Shown here piece after piece: positions 1 to 6,028 of a stretch of DNA of 7,263 nt. The notes beneath the pieces were generated by a model, which did no database searches, was not told where the DNA came from, and saw only the letters and a program-made list of their open reading frames with translations. Numbering within the stretch: the stretch's first letter is position 1; each line of letters opens with the position of its first letter. Made by a program: the position numbers and the translations under genes. Source of the stretch: Trueperaceae bacterium (lineage in GTDB: Bacteria; Deinococcota; Deinococci; Deinococcales; Trueperaceae); the NCBI GenBank assembly GCA_003567075.1, contig PXAU01000131.1:1-7263 (forward strand). Direction: 5' to 3'.

Positions 1-1409
1 AGGGCATGAAGTGCTCGCTGGTCTCGCGCGAGGTGATCGCCGACAGCATCGAGACGGTCTGCCGCGGCCAGAGCCTCGACGGGCTGCTGGCGGTGGGCGG
101 CTGCGACAAGAACATGCCCGGGGCGATGATCGCCATCGCGCGTCTGGACATCCCCAGCGTGTTCGTCTACGGCGGCACCATCAAGCCGGGGAAGCTCGAC
201 GGGCGCGACCTCACCATCGTCAGCGTGTTCGAGGCGGTGGGCGAGTACGCCGCCGGCCGCATCCCGCTCGAGACGTTCCGGGCGGTCGAGCGCCAGGCCT
301 GCCCGGGCGCCGGCTCGTGCGGGGGCATGTTCACCGCCAACACCATGTCTTCGGCGATCGAGGCGCTGGGGCTGTCGCTGCCGAACTCGTCGACGATGGC
401 GGCCGAAGACGACGAGAAGCGGCGCTCCTCGGCCGACTCGGGCGCGGCGCTGATGCGCTGCATCGAGCGCGACCTGCGGCCCAGCCAGGTGCTCACGCGC
501 GAGGCCTTCGAGAACGCCATCACCCTGGTGATGGCCCTGGGCGGCTCCACCAACGCCGTGCTGCACCTGCTCGCGATCGCGAACGCGGCCGGCGTGCCGC
601 TCGACATCGACGACTTCGAGACCATCCGGCGACGCACGCCGGTGCTGTGCGACCTCAAGCCCTCGGGCCGCTACGTCGCCACCGACCTCCACGCCGTCGG
701 CGGCGTGCCGCTGGTGATGCGGATGCTGCTCGACCACGGGCTGCTGCACGGCGACTGCATGACCGTGACCGGCGCGACGGTGGCCGAGAACCTGGCCGAG
801 GTGCCCGGCACGCCCCCGAGCGGGCAAGACGTGGTGCGGCCCTGGGACGCGCCGGTCTACGCCGAGGGGCACCTGGCCGTGCTGCGCGGCAACCTGGCGC
901 CCGAGGGCGCGGTGGCGAAGATCTCGGGCCTGTCGCAGACCAGCATCACCGGCCCGGCGCGCGTGTTCGAGTCGGAGGAGGAGGCGATGGCCGCCATCCT
1001 CGACGACCGCATCCGAGCCGGCGACGTGGTGGTCATCCGTTACGAGGGACCCAAGGGCGGCCCGGGGATGCGCGAGATGCTCTCCCCCACCAGCGCCATC
1101 ATCGGGCGGGGCCTGGGCGACAAGGTGGCGCTGATCACCGACGGCCGTTTCTCCGGCGCGACCCACGGGCTGGTGGTGGGCCACGTCGCGCCCGAGGCGG
1201 CGGTGGGCGGCCCGATCGCGCTGCTGCGCGAGGGCGACCACGTCACGGTCGACGCCGAGCGCAACCTGATCGAGGTGGCGCTGGACGAGGCCGAGTTGGG
1301 GGCGCGCCGCGCCGCCTGGCAACCGCCGGCGCCGCGCTACACCCGCGGCGTGCTGCACAAGTACGCGCACCTCGTGGGCTCGGCCGCGGAGGGGGCGGTC
1401 ACGGGCTGA
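1..1409 (+). CDS. ilvD: Dihydroxy-acid dehydratase, 5'-truncated by window edge
   Basis: Converts 2,3-dihydroxy-isovalerate and 2,3-dihydroxy-3-methylvalerate to the 2-keto acids in valine, isoleucine and pantothenate synthesis; a cytosolic Fe-S enzyme. The frame is open to base 3, and the first ATG (base 6) lies inside the conserved EGM(K/R)-SLVSREVIADS block, so about 90 N-terminal residues, including the first cluster cysteine, lie outside the window. Counting from that internal Met: GGCDKNMPG with cluster Cys33, PGAGSCGGMFTANTM with Cys105, and TDGRFSG with the catalytic-type Ser383. The tail PPAPRYTRGVLHKYAHLV is characteristic of IlvD proper. The IlvD/EDD family also holds sugar-acid dehydratases, and sugar-type genes follow downstream, but the YGGTIKPG, SSTMAAED and C-terminal blocks favour DHAD. 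It lies 42-48 bases upstream of thuA on the same strand. No frameshift is seen. Confidence 0.95.
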   Translation, partial: GMKCSLVSREVIADSIETVCRGQSLDGLLAVGGCDKNMPGAMIAIARLDIPSVFVYGGTIKPGKLDGRDLTIVSVFEAVGEYAAGRIPLETFRAVERQACPGAGSCGGMFTANTMSSAIEALGLSLPNSSTMAAEDDEKRRSSADSGAALMRCIERDLRPSQVLTREAFENAITLVMALGGSTNAVLHLLAIANAAGVPLDIDDFETIRRRTPVLCDLKPSGRYVATDLHAVGGVPLVMRMLLDHGLLHGDCMTVTGATVAENLAEVPGTPPSGQDVVRPWDAPVYAEGHLAVLRGNLAPEGAVAKISGLSQTSITGPARVFESEEEAMAAILDDRIRAGDVVVIRYEGPKGGPGMREMLSPTSAIIGRGLGDKVALITDGRFSGATHGLVVGHVAPEAAVGGPIALLREGDHVTVDAERNLIEVALDEAELGARRAAWQPPAPRYTRGVLHKYAHLVGSAAEGAVTG

Positions 1410-1444
1410 GGTCGCCGCGGCACGGAGGCAGCACCGGGCCTTGA

Positions 1445-1450
1445 TACGCT
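1445..1450 (+). promoter_or_regulatory. Candidate -10 box (TACGCT) of a leaderless thuA transcript
   Basis: TACGCT fits TANNNT and ends 7 bases before the ATG at 1458, the spacing expected when transcription begins at or next to the start codon. No Shine-Dalgarno lies in range: the nearest, GGAGG at 1424-1428, is 23 or more bases away. No convincing -35 hexamer is visible. This is inference from spacing only. Read-through from ilvD is the alternative. Confidence 0.45.
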
Positions 1451-1457
1451 GGTGAGC

Positions 1458-2210
1458 ATGGAACCGCTGCGCGTCACGGTCTGGAACGAGTACCTCCACG
1501 AGCTCGAGCACGAGGTGGTCGGGAACCTCTACCCCGACGGCATCCACGGTGCGCTCGCCAACGCGGTGCAGGAGCACCACCCGACGGCCGAGGTCACCAC
1601 GGCCACGCTGCGCCAACCCGATCACGGCCTCTCGCAGGCCCTGCTCGAGCGCAGCGACGTGCTGGTGTGGTGGGGGCACAAGGCCCACGCCGAGGTGAGC
1701 GACGCCTGGGCCGAGGCGGTGCAGCGCGAGGTCCTGGCCGGCATGGGTCTGGTGGTGCTGCACTCGGGGCACTTCTGCAAGCCCTTCAAGCGGGTGATGG
1801 GGACGCACTGCTCGCTCAAGTGGCGCGAGGCCGACGAGAAGGAGCGGCTCTGGAACCTGCAACCCGCCCACCCCATCATGGACGGGATCCCGGAGATGTT
1901 CGAGCTGGCTCAGGAGGAGATGTACGGCGAGCGCTTCGACGTGCCCGAGCCCGACGAGCTGCTGATGCTGTCGTGGTTCCAGGGCGGCGAGGTGTTCCGC
2001 AGCCTCTGCACCTGGCACCGCGGGCACGGCCGGGGGGTGTACTTCCGGCCCGGCCACGAGACCTACCCCAGCTACCACCACCCCTACGTGCGCCGCATCG
2101 TCGCCAACGCCTGCGGCTGGGCCCGGCGCCGGGTCCGCATCGACGCCGCCAAGGCGCCCATGACCGCCGCCCTCGAGCCCGTGCCCAACGAGGGCAAGGA
2201 GCACGTGTGA
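1458..2210 (+). CDS. ThuA-family protein (trehalose-utilisation / glutamine amidotransferase-like fold)
   Basis: A 250-residue ThuA-domain protein. The family has a class-I glutamine-amidotransferase-like fold and is named from rhizobial trehalose utilisation, where it works with a Gfo/Idh dehydrogenase (ThuB); the exact reaction here is not known. Family blocks in order: VTVWNEYLHE at residues 6-15; DVLVWWGHKAH at 67-77; GMGLVVLHSGHFCKPFKRVMGT at about 95-116; LKWREADEKERLW from 120; a HPI...GIPEMFEL...EEMYGE block; and RPGHETYP at 197-204. These span nearly the whole protein, and the length is normal. I chose ATG 1458 because a TANNNT box is spaced for it; an in-frame GTG at 1452 would add two residues. 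The stop overlaps the start of the next gene by GTGA, so the two are coupled. No signal peptide is seen, so it is probably cytosolic. Confidence 0.9.
   Translation: MEPLRVTVWNEYLHELEHEVVGNLYPDGIHGALANAVQEHHPTAEVTTATLRQPDHGLSQALLERSDVLVWWGHKAHAEVSDAWAEAVQREVLAGMGLVVLHSGHFCKPFKRVMGTHCSLKWREADEKERLWNLQPAHPIMDGIPEMFELAQEEMYGERFDVPEPDELLMLSWFQGGEVFRSLCTWHRGHGRGVYFRPGHETYPSYHHPYVRRIVANACGWARRRVRIDAAKAPMTAALEPVPNEGKEHV
2196..2201 (+). promoter_or_regulatory. Shine-Dalgarno AAGGAG fixing the oxidoreductase start
   Basis: AAGGAG lies inside the 3' end of the ThuA gene, 5 bases before GTG 2207. It decides the start of the next gene among many open upstream positions in the same frame. Confidence 0.75.
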
Positions 2211-3322
2211 GCCCGGGCCAGGGCAACCAAGACGACGACCTCAGCTACACCGCGGCGGCGATCGGTGCCGCCGGCCACCCGGGCGGCGCGCCGCTGCGCA
2301 TCGGCATCATCGGCGTGGGCGGCATCTCGCGCGCCCACCACGACAGCTACCGAGGCGCCGGGGCCGAGGTCGTGGCGCTCGCCGATCCCGACGCGCTGAA
2401 CCTGCGCGCGCGCGCCGCGCGCTGGGGGGTGGAGCGCAGGTACAGCGACTTCCGCGCGATGTTCGCCGACGGCGACGTGGACGCGGTGTCGATCTGCGCG
2501 CCCACCGCCGTCCACGCGCCGGCGACCCTGGCCGCGGCCGCCAGCGGCGTGCACGTGCTGTGCGAGAAGCCGATTGCCCTCGACCTGGCGCAAGGCCGGA
2601 CCATGATCGAGGCCTGCCGCGCGGCGGGCGTGGTGTTCATGGTCAACCACCAGCTGCGCTCGCACGGCGCCGCCGACCTAGCCAAACGCATGCTCGAGCG
2701 CGGCGAGCTCGGCGACGTCACCCACGTGCGCTTGCGCCAAGCGCACGACTGGGCCGGCGCCAGCGAGGTGCGGCCCTCGTTCTCGACCCGCGCCAGCTCG
2801 GGCGGCGGCACGCTGCTCGACAACGGTTGCCACCTGATGGACCTGGCCCGCTTCTTCGGCAAGGACGTCGACGAGGTCTACGCCCGCACCGCCACGCGCA
2901 AGTTCGCGGTCGAGCTCGAGGACACCGCGCACGTATCGCTGCGCTTCGCCAGCGGCGCGCTCGGCACGGTCGAGGTGGCCTGGACCGCCACCGGCTGGGA
3001 GGAGGGCTTCTGGATCTACGGCACGCAGGGCGCGCTGGAGTACACCAACCGCTCCGGCACGCCGGTCCTGCGGCACGCCTTCCGCCACTCCCCCGGCACC
3101 ACCTGGGGCGACACCGACGTGAGCGAGCACCGCTTCACCGGCGTTCCCCCGCACGCGCGCCACATCCGGGCGTTCCTGGCGGCGATCCGGGGCGAGCGGC
3201 CGGTGGTATGCAGCGGTGAGGACGGCCTGGAGGCCGTGCGGCTGGTCTTCGCCGCCTACGAGAGCGCCGAGCGCAACGCGCCCGTGCTGGTGCGCGAGGC
3301 CCCGACCACGCTGCCGGGGTGA
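2207..3322 (+). CDS. Gfo/Idh/MocA-family NAD(P)-dependent oxidoreductase
   Basis: A 371-residue dehydrogenase that probably oxidises or reduces a sugar or inositol hydroxyl using NAD(P). The N-terminal Rossmann fold begins after a 30-residue polar leader: RIGIIGVGGIS (31-41, GxGxxS-type dinucleotide loop), an acidic residue after the second strand (VVALADPD, 55-62), CAPTAVHAP (97-105) and the signature CEKPIALD (119-126). The C-terminal Gfo/Idh domain has GGGTLLDNGCHLMDL (199-213) with Asp205 and the catalytic-type His209. Start GTG 2207 has a good Shine-Dalgarno 5 bases upstream and overlaps the ThuA stop by GTGA. The frame is open for another 540 bases upstream, but that part reads through the ThuA gene and is not homologous. 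Pairing with ThuA resembles thuA-thuB of rhizobia, where 3-keto-sugars are made; the substrate here is inferred, not shown. No transporter is in the window. Confidence 0.92.
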   Translation: MSPGQGNQDDDLSYTAAAIGAAGHPGGAPLRIGIIGVGGISRAHHDSYRGAGAEVVALADPDALNLRARAARWGVERRYSDFRAMFADGDVDAVSICAPTAVHAPATLAAAASGVHVLCEKPIALDLAQGRTMIEACRAAGVVFMVNHQLRSHGAADLAKRMLERGELGDVTHVRLRQAHDWAGASEVRPSFSTRASSGGGTLLDNGCHLMDLARFFGKDVDEVYARTATRKFAVELEDTAHVSLRFASGALGTVEVAWTATGWEEGFWIYGTQGALEYTNRSGTPVLRHAFRHSPGTTWGDTDVSEHRFTGVPPHARHIRAFLAAIRGERPVVCSGEDGLEAVRLVFAAYESAERNAPVLVREAPTTLPG

Positions 3323-3325
3323 TGG

Positions 3326-3347
3326 CCCGCCCGCGCTGCCGGGCGGG
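3326..3347. terminator. GC-rich hairpin between convergent genes, possible bidirectional terminator
   Basis: CCCGCCCG and CGGGCGGG form a perfect 8-bp stem around a 6-base loop, in the 34-base gap between the stops of the oxidoreductase gene and ispE. Neither strand has a U-tract after it, so it is not a canonical intrinsic terminator. Position and symmetry still suggest a transcription stop for both operons. Confidence 0.5.
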
Positions 3348-3356
3348 GGCCGCGCT

Positions 3357-4289
3357 TCAGCCCGCCGCGGCGAGCGGGCTTGCTGCCGCGAGCGCGCTCA
3401 CCGCCACCCAGGCGCCCGGCGGGAGCGCCTGGCGCAGCCGCGCAGCCAGCGCGTGCGCCTCGTCCTCGTCGGGCACCAGCGCGAAGCAGGTGGCGCCGGA
3501 GCCGGTCATGAGCGAGGGGCCGTCCCAGACGTCGCGCAACGTCGCCAGCGTGGCCGCCACCGCCGGCACCCGTTCGGCCACGCCGGGCTCGAGGTCGTTG
3601 ACCACGTCGGGACCCAGCCACCAGCTGGCGCGCTGCGCGCGCGCCGCACGTGATGCGGCCGGGTCCCACCAGCCATAGGCGTCGGCGGCGCTGACGCCGA
3701 CGCCGGGGTTCACCAGCACCAACGGCTGCGACGGCACCGGCACCGGGTCCAAGCGCTCGCCGCGACCGCGAGCACGCGCCGCGGGACTCGCCTGCAGGAA
3801 GAAGGGGACGTCGCTGCCGAGCGCCGCCGCCAGTGGAGCCAGCGCCACGTCGGCCGGATAGCGCGCCGCCAGCAGCCGCAGCGCCGCGGCGGCGTCGCTG
3901 GAGCCGCCGCCCAGCCCGGCCGCCACCGGGATGCGCTTGACCAGCTCCCAACGCAGCGTGGGCACCCGCACGCCGCGCTGCGCCGCGGCCGCTCGGTAGC
4001 GAACGGCGGCACGCAGCACCAGGTTGTCGCCCTGCAGCGGTAGCGGCGTGCGGTCGAGCCACGCGTCGACGCCGCTCGGCACCCGCTCCAGCCGGTCGAT
4101 CGCGGCGCCGGCGTCGGCCTCCAGCGGGTCGCAGCGGAGGCCGTCCGCGAGCGTCAACCGCGCCATCACCCCGTCCAGCTCGTGGTAGCCGTCGGCGCGC
4201 CGCGCCAGGACCCGCAGCGACAGGTTGATCTTGGCGGGCGCCGGCAGCCAACCGACACCCGCTACGGCGCCCTCGCCGACCTCGCTCAC
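3357..4289 (-). CDS. ispE: 4-(cytidine 5'-diphospho)-2-C-methyl-D-erythritol kinase
   Basis: Phosphorylates CDP-methylerythritol at the 2-hydroxyl with ATP, step 4 of the MEP isoprenoid pathway; cytosolic GHMP kinase. From GTG 4289 it is 310 residues, at the upper end of the family range. Motifs: APAKINLSL (17-25) with substrate-site Lys20, RRADGYHEL (30-38), the GHMP ATP loop AAGLGGGSSDAAAAL (123-137), LGSDVPFFL (157-165) with catalytic Asp160, and a C-terminal glycine motif MTGSGATCFAL. The GTG overlaps the ispD stop as GTGA, so translation is probably coupled, and no separate Shine-Dalgarno is visible. The frame stays open about 570 bases upstream through ispD, but that part lacks homology. 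Last gene of the ubiX-ispD-ispE operon; it converges on the oxidoreductase gene. Confidence 0.95.
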   Translation of the reverse strand: MSEVGEGAVAGVGWLPAPAKINLSLRVLARRADGYHELDGVMARLTLADGLRCDPLEADAGAAIDRLERVPSGVDAWLDRTPLPLQGDNLVLRAAVRYRAAAAQRGVRVPTLRWELVKRIPVAAGLGGGSSDAAAALRLLAARYPADVALAPLAAALGSDVPFFLQASPAARARGRGERLDPVPVPSQPLVLVNPGVGVSAADAYGWWDPAASRAARAQRASWWLGPDVVNDLEPGVAERVPAVAATLATLRDVWDGPSLMTGSGATCFALVPDEDEAHALAARLRQALPPGAWVAVSALAAASPLAAAG

Positions 4290-4963
4290 GACGCGCCAGC
4301 TGGCGCCACGCGAGGGGTCAGGGCCGACGCGTACGCCTCGGCAAGACGCAGGTCGCCGGGCGTGGTCACCTTCATCAGGTGCGGCCCGCCGTTGACCAGC
4401 GCCACGGCGACCCCCAGGCGACGCACGAGCGCGGCGTCGTCCGTGGCCGCAGCGCCCTGGGCCCGCGCGGCCGCGTGGGCGTCGAGCAGCAGCCGGCGCT
4501 CGAAGGCCTGCGGGGTCTGCACCGCCCACAGCGGCGCACGATCGACCGTGTGGCCGTCGCCCGCGTGGACCAGGCTGTCGGCCACCGGCATGGCGACGCT
4601 GAGCGCACGGGCGCTCGGTAGCGCGGCCAGCACCCGGCGCAGCGTGTCGGCGTCGAGGAAGGGTCGGGCCGCGTCGTGGACCAGCACCCAGCGGCACTCG
4701 GTGGCCGCCAACAGCAGCGCCACCGTCGCCTGGCGGGTCGCCCCGCCGCACACGACGCGAGCGTCGGGCGCTGCGCGGCGGGCCGCCTCGACCTGCTCGG
4801 GCGCCACGGCCACGACCACCTCGGCAACGAAGGGGCGAAGCGCTTCGACCGCCCACGTCAGCAGCGTTCGGCCGGCCACCTCGACGAAGGCCTTGGGTCC
4901 CTTCCCCAAGCGGTCGCCGCTACCCGCTGCGGGGACGAGCGCCGCGACGTCGCGCCGCTCCAC
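4286..4963 (-). CDS. ispD: 2-C-methyl-D-erythritol 4-phosphate cytidylyltransferase
   Basis: Joins CTP and MEP to give CDP-methylerythritol, step 3 of the MEP pathway; its product is the substrate of the next gene, ispE. The 225-residue length is normal. Seen: the nucleotide-binding loop VPAAGSGDRLGKGPKAF (10-26) with Arg18 and Lys24, GGATRQATV (73-81), VHDAARPF (95-102) with metal-site Asp97, TVDR...LWAVQTPQAF (139-154) with Arg142, ATDDAALV (173-180), and MKVTTPGDL (197-205) with Lys198. These match the catalytic residues known from E. coli IspD. I chose GTG 4963 because a Shine-Dalgarno (4972-4976) lies 8 bases upstream and it starts 1 base after the ubiX stop. A start at 5035 would overlap ubiX by 71 bases and add residues outside the family fold. 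It overlaps ispE by 4 bases. Confidence 0.95.
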   Translation of the reverse strand: MERRDVAALVPAAGSGDRLGKGPKAFVEVAGRTLLTWAVEALRPFVAEVVVAVAPEQVEAARRAAPDARVVCGGATRQATVALLLAATECRWVLVHDAARPFLDADTLRRVLAALPSARALSVAMPVADSLVHAGDGHTVDRAPLWAVQTPQAFERRLLLDAHAAARAQGAAATDDAALVRRLGVAVALVNGGPHLMKVTTPGDLRLAEAYASALTPRVAPAGAS

Positions 4964-4964
4964 C

Positions 4965-5546
4965 TCAGGCTTCCTTCCACCGCGGAGCATGCTCGTTGTC
5001 GATCTCGATGAGGTCGAGCACGCGGGCGCTGACACCGCGCAGCAGCGTCGCCACGCTGTCGGGACGGTGGTAGAAGCCGGGCGAGGCCGGCATCACCATC
5101 GCGCCGGCATCGAAGGCGGCCAGCATGTTCTGCAGCATGGGTCGCGGGTACGGTGCCTCGCGCACCACCAACACCAGCGGCCGGCGCTCCTTGAGGGTCA
5201 CGTGGGCCGCGCGACTGACCAGGTTGTCGGTCATGCCGAGCGCGACCTTGGCCAACGTGCCGGCCGAGCAGGGCACCACCACCATGGCCTGGGCCCGGAA
5301 ACTGCCCGACGCGATGGACGCGCCCAAGTCGTGGTCCTTGTGGACGACGTCGGCTAGGGCCTCGATGTCCTTGAGGCCGAGCTCGGCCTCGCTCGGGATC
5401 ACCTGCTTGGCGCCGTTCGTCACGATCAGGTGCGTCTCGAGGCGAGCGCCGGCGGCGGCCAGCGCTCGCAGCGCCTGCAGCAGGTCGATGGCGTAGGCGA
5501 TACCGCTGCCGCCGGAGAGCGCCACGATCACGCGTCGCGTTGGCAT
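4965..5546 (-). CDS. ubiX: Flavin prenyltransferase
   Basis: Attaches a dimethylallyl group to reduced FMN, making prenyl-FMN, the cofactor of UbiD-type (de)carboxylases; not itself a decarboxylase, though often annotated so. 193 residues, normal length. Seen: FMN-loop region ALSGGSGIAYA (9-19), SGSF (80-83), VPCSAGTLAK (91-100), SRAAHVTLKERRPL (111-124), VREAPYPRPML (128-138), FYHRP (158-162). Against P. aeruginosa UbiX, as I recall its numbering, Ser90, Arg122, Lys129, Arg139, Glu140, Tyr169, Arg185 and Trp200 all have identical counterparts at a constant offset of ten (Ser80, Arg112, Lys119, Arg129, Glu130, Tyr159, Arg175, Trp190), so the FMN/dimethylallyl-phosphate site looks intact. ATG 5546 has no clear Shine-Dalgarno but has a TANNNT box 5 bases upstream. 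First gene of the ubiX-ispD-ispE operon, divergent from pspC. No ubiD partner is in the window. Confidence 0.93.
   Translation of the reverse strand: MPTRRVIVALSGGSGIAYAIDLLQALRALAAAGARLETHLIVTNGAKQVIPSEAELGLKDIEALADVVHKDHDLGASIASGSFRAQAMVVVPCSAGTLAKVALGMTDNLVSRAAHVTLKERRPLVLVVREAPYPRPMLQNMLAAFDAGAMVMPASPGFYHRPDSVATLLRGVSARVLDLIEIDNEHAPRWKEA
4972..4976 (-). promoter_or_regulatory. Shine-Dalgarno AAGGA fixing the ispD start
   Basis: On the minus strand GGAAGGA lies in the last codons of ubiX, with AAGGA 8 bases before GTG 4963. It supports the short start and tight coupling to ubiX. Confidence 0.7.
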
Positions 5547-5551
5547 GGCGC

Positions 5552-5557
5552 AGCCTA
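5552..5557 (-). promoter_or_regulatory. Candidate -10 box (TAGGCT) for ubiX-ispD-ispE
   Basis: On the minus strand TAGGCT fits TANNNT and ends 5 bases before the ubiX ATG. ATGACC, 18 bases further upstream, matches TTGACA at 4 of 6 positions and is a possible -35. With so little leader the transcript would be leaderless or nearly so. Confidence 0.5.
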
Positions 5558-5617
5558 CCGTGGGCACGCTCCTGCGGTCATGGTGCCCGGCCACGTTGGG
5601 CAGGTGACGCGGCCGCG

Positions 5618-5623
5618 TAGGAT
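5618..5623 (+). promoter_or_regulatory. Candidate -10 box (TAGGAT) for the PspC-domain gene
   Basis: TAGGAT fits TANNNT and ends 6 bases before GTG 5630. TTGGGC, 16 bases upstream, is only a weak -35 match. The same bases contain AGGA, 7 bases from the GTG, so this could be a Shine-Dalgarno instead. The following bases, GTGAGC, recur between the TANNNT box and the ATG of the ThuA gene. Confidence 0.45.
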
Positions 5624-5629
5624 GTGAGC

Positions 5630-5929
5630 GTGAAGGCTTCCGAAGCAGACGCACACGACCTGCTCCTGCACCAGCAGCGACGCGCTCGCCGCCCGTCGGG
5701 CCAGGCGCCGTTGACTCGCGCCCGGCACGGCCGTTGGATCGCGGGGGTGGCGCAAGGCATCGCCCGCTTCGTGGGAACGCGCGCCATGCTCGTGCGGGTG
5801 CTGTGGCTGCTGAGCCTGGTGGTGTCGCTCGGCATCACGGCCTTCGGCTACCTGGCCTTGTGGCTGCTGCTGCCGCGCGAGCCGCTCGAGCACCACGGTA
5901 CGACCGACCCACCTGCGCCAACCGCGTAG
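5630..5929 (+). CDS. Small PspC-domain single-pass membrane protein
   Basis: 99 residues. After a polar, arginine-rich N-terminus (1-30) comes a PspC-type domain at about 31-84: HGRWIAGVAQGIARFVG (33-49) matches the family's R-x-IAGVxxGLAxYFG block, followed by MLVRVLWLL and one hydrophobic segment (about 54-82) ending WLLLPREP. Best-supported location is the cytoplasmic membrane, with the Arg-rich end inside. PspC proteins sense or respond to envelope stress in several phyla, but small stand-alone PspC proteins are common and their role is mostly unknown. No pspA, pspB or toastrack partner is nearby. GTG 5630 was chosen because AGGA lies 7 bases and TAGGAT 6 bases upstream; in-frame GTG 5624 would add two residues. 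It is transcribed alone, divergent from ubiX and convergent with the E2-like gene. Confidence 0.8.
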   Translation: MKASEADAHDLLLHQQRRARRPSGQAPLTRARHGRWIAGVAQGIARFVGTRAMLVRVLWLLSLVVSLGITAFGYLALWLLLPREPLEHHGTTDPPAPTA

Positions 5930-5983
5930 CCGCGCTGGGCCGGGACACCGCCGCGACGAGCGAACCCCTGCCCTGACCGCTGC

Positions 5984-6013
5984 GCAGCTCGAAGCAGCTC
6001 GAAGCAGCTCGTA
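5984..6013. repeat. Three tandem 10-bp repeats in a convergent intergenic gap
   Basis: GCAGCTCGAA occurs twice and then GCAGCTCGTA, end to end. The next two 10-base windows, to 6033, keep the phase with a weaker match: TCAGAGC occurs at 6019 and again at 6029, 10 bases apart, the second copy overlapping the stop codon of the E2-like gene. The 99-base gap holds no convincing terminator hairpin; GCTGCGCAGC at 5979-5988 is a loop-less palindrome. Confidence 0.85.
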
Positions 6014-6028
6014 AGAGTTCAGAGCCGC

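Noticed and set aside
11..1444. 477-residue open frame in another frame of ilvD
   Set aside because: Arg/Gly/Ala/His-rich frame with no domain; ilvD is unambiguous in the same stretch.
1667..2206. N-terminal extension of the oxidoreductase frame to 551 residues
   Set aside because: This part overlaps the ThuA gene in another frame, is Arg/Ala/Gly-rich junk, and the Shine-Dalgarno plus GTGA overlap place the start at 2207.
2403..2422. Alternating GC run that could form Z-DNA
   Set aside because: It lies within the oxidoreductase coding sequence as Arg/Ala codons and is expected at this base composition.
4290..4856. N-terminal extension of the ispE frame to 499 residues
   Set aside because: It runs antiparallel-free through ispD in another frame with no IspE homology; the family N-terminus (APAKINLSL) begins just after GTG 4289.
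4182..5357. 391-residue open frame on the plus strand opposite ispD and ubiX
   Set aside because: Ser/Thr/Arg/Ala-rich composition typical of a high-GC antisense shadow; the opposite strand encodes two enzymes with intact catalytic motifs.
5547..5654. Longer ubiX start at 5654 adding 36 residues
   Set aside because: The extra residues precede the normal UbiX N-terminus, overlap the start of the divergent pspC gene and would cover the TANNNT box.
5979..5988. Palindrome GCTGCGCAGC as a terminator for pspC
   Set aside because: No loop bases and no U-tract; a hairpin would keep only 3 base pairs.
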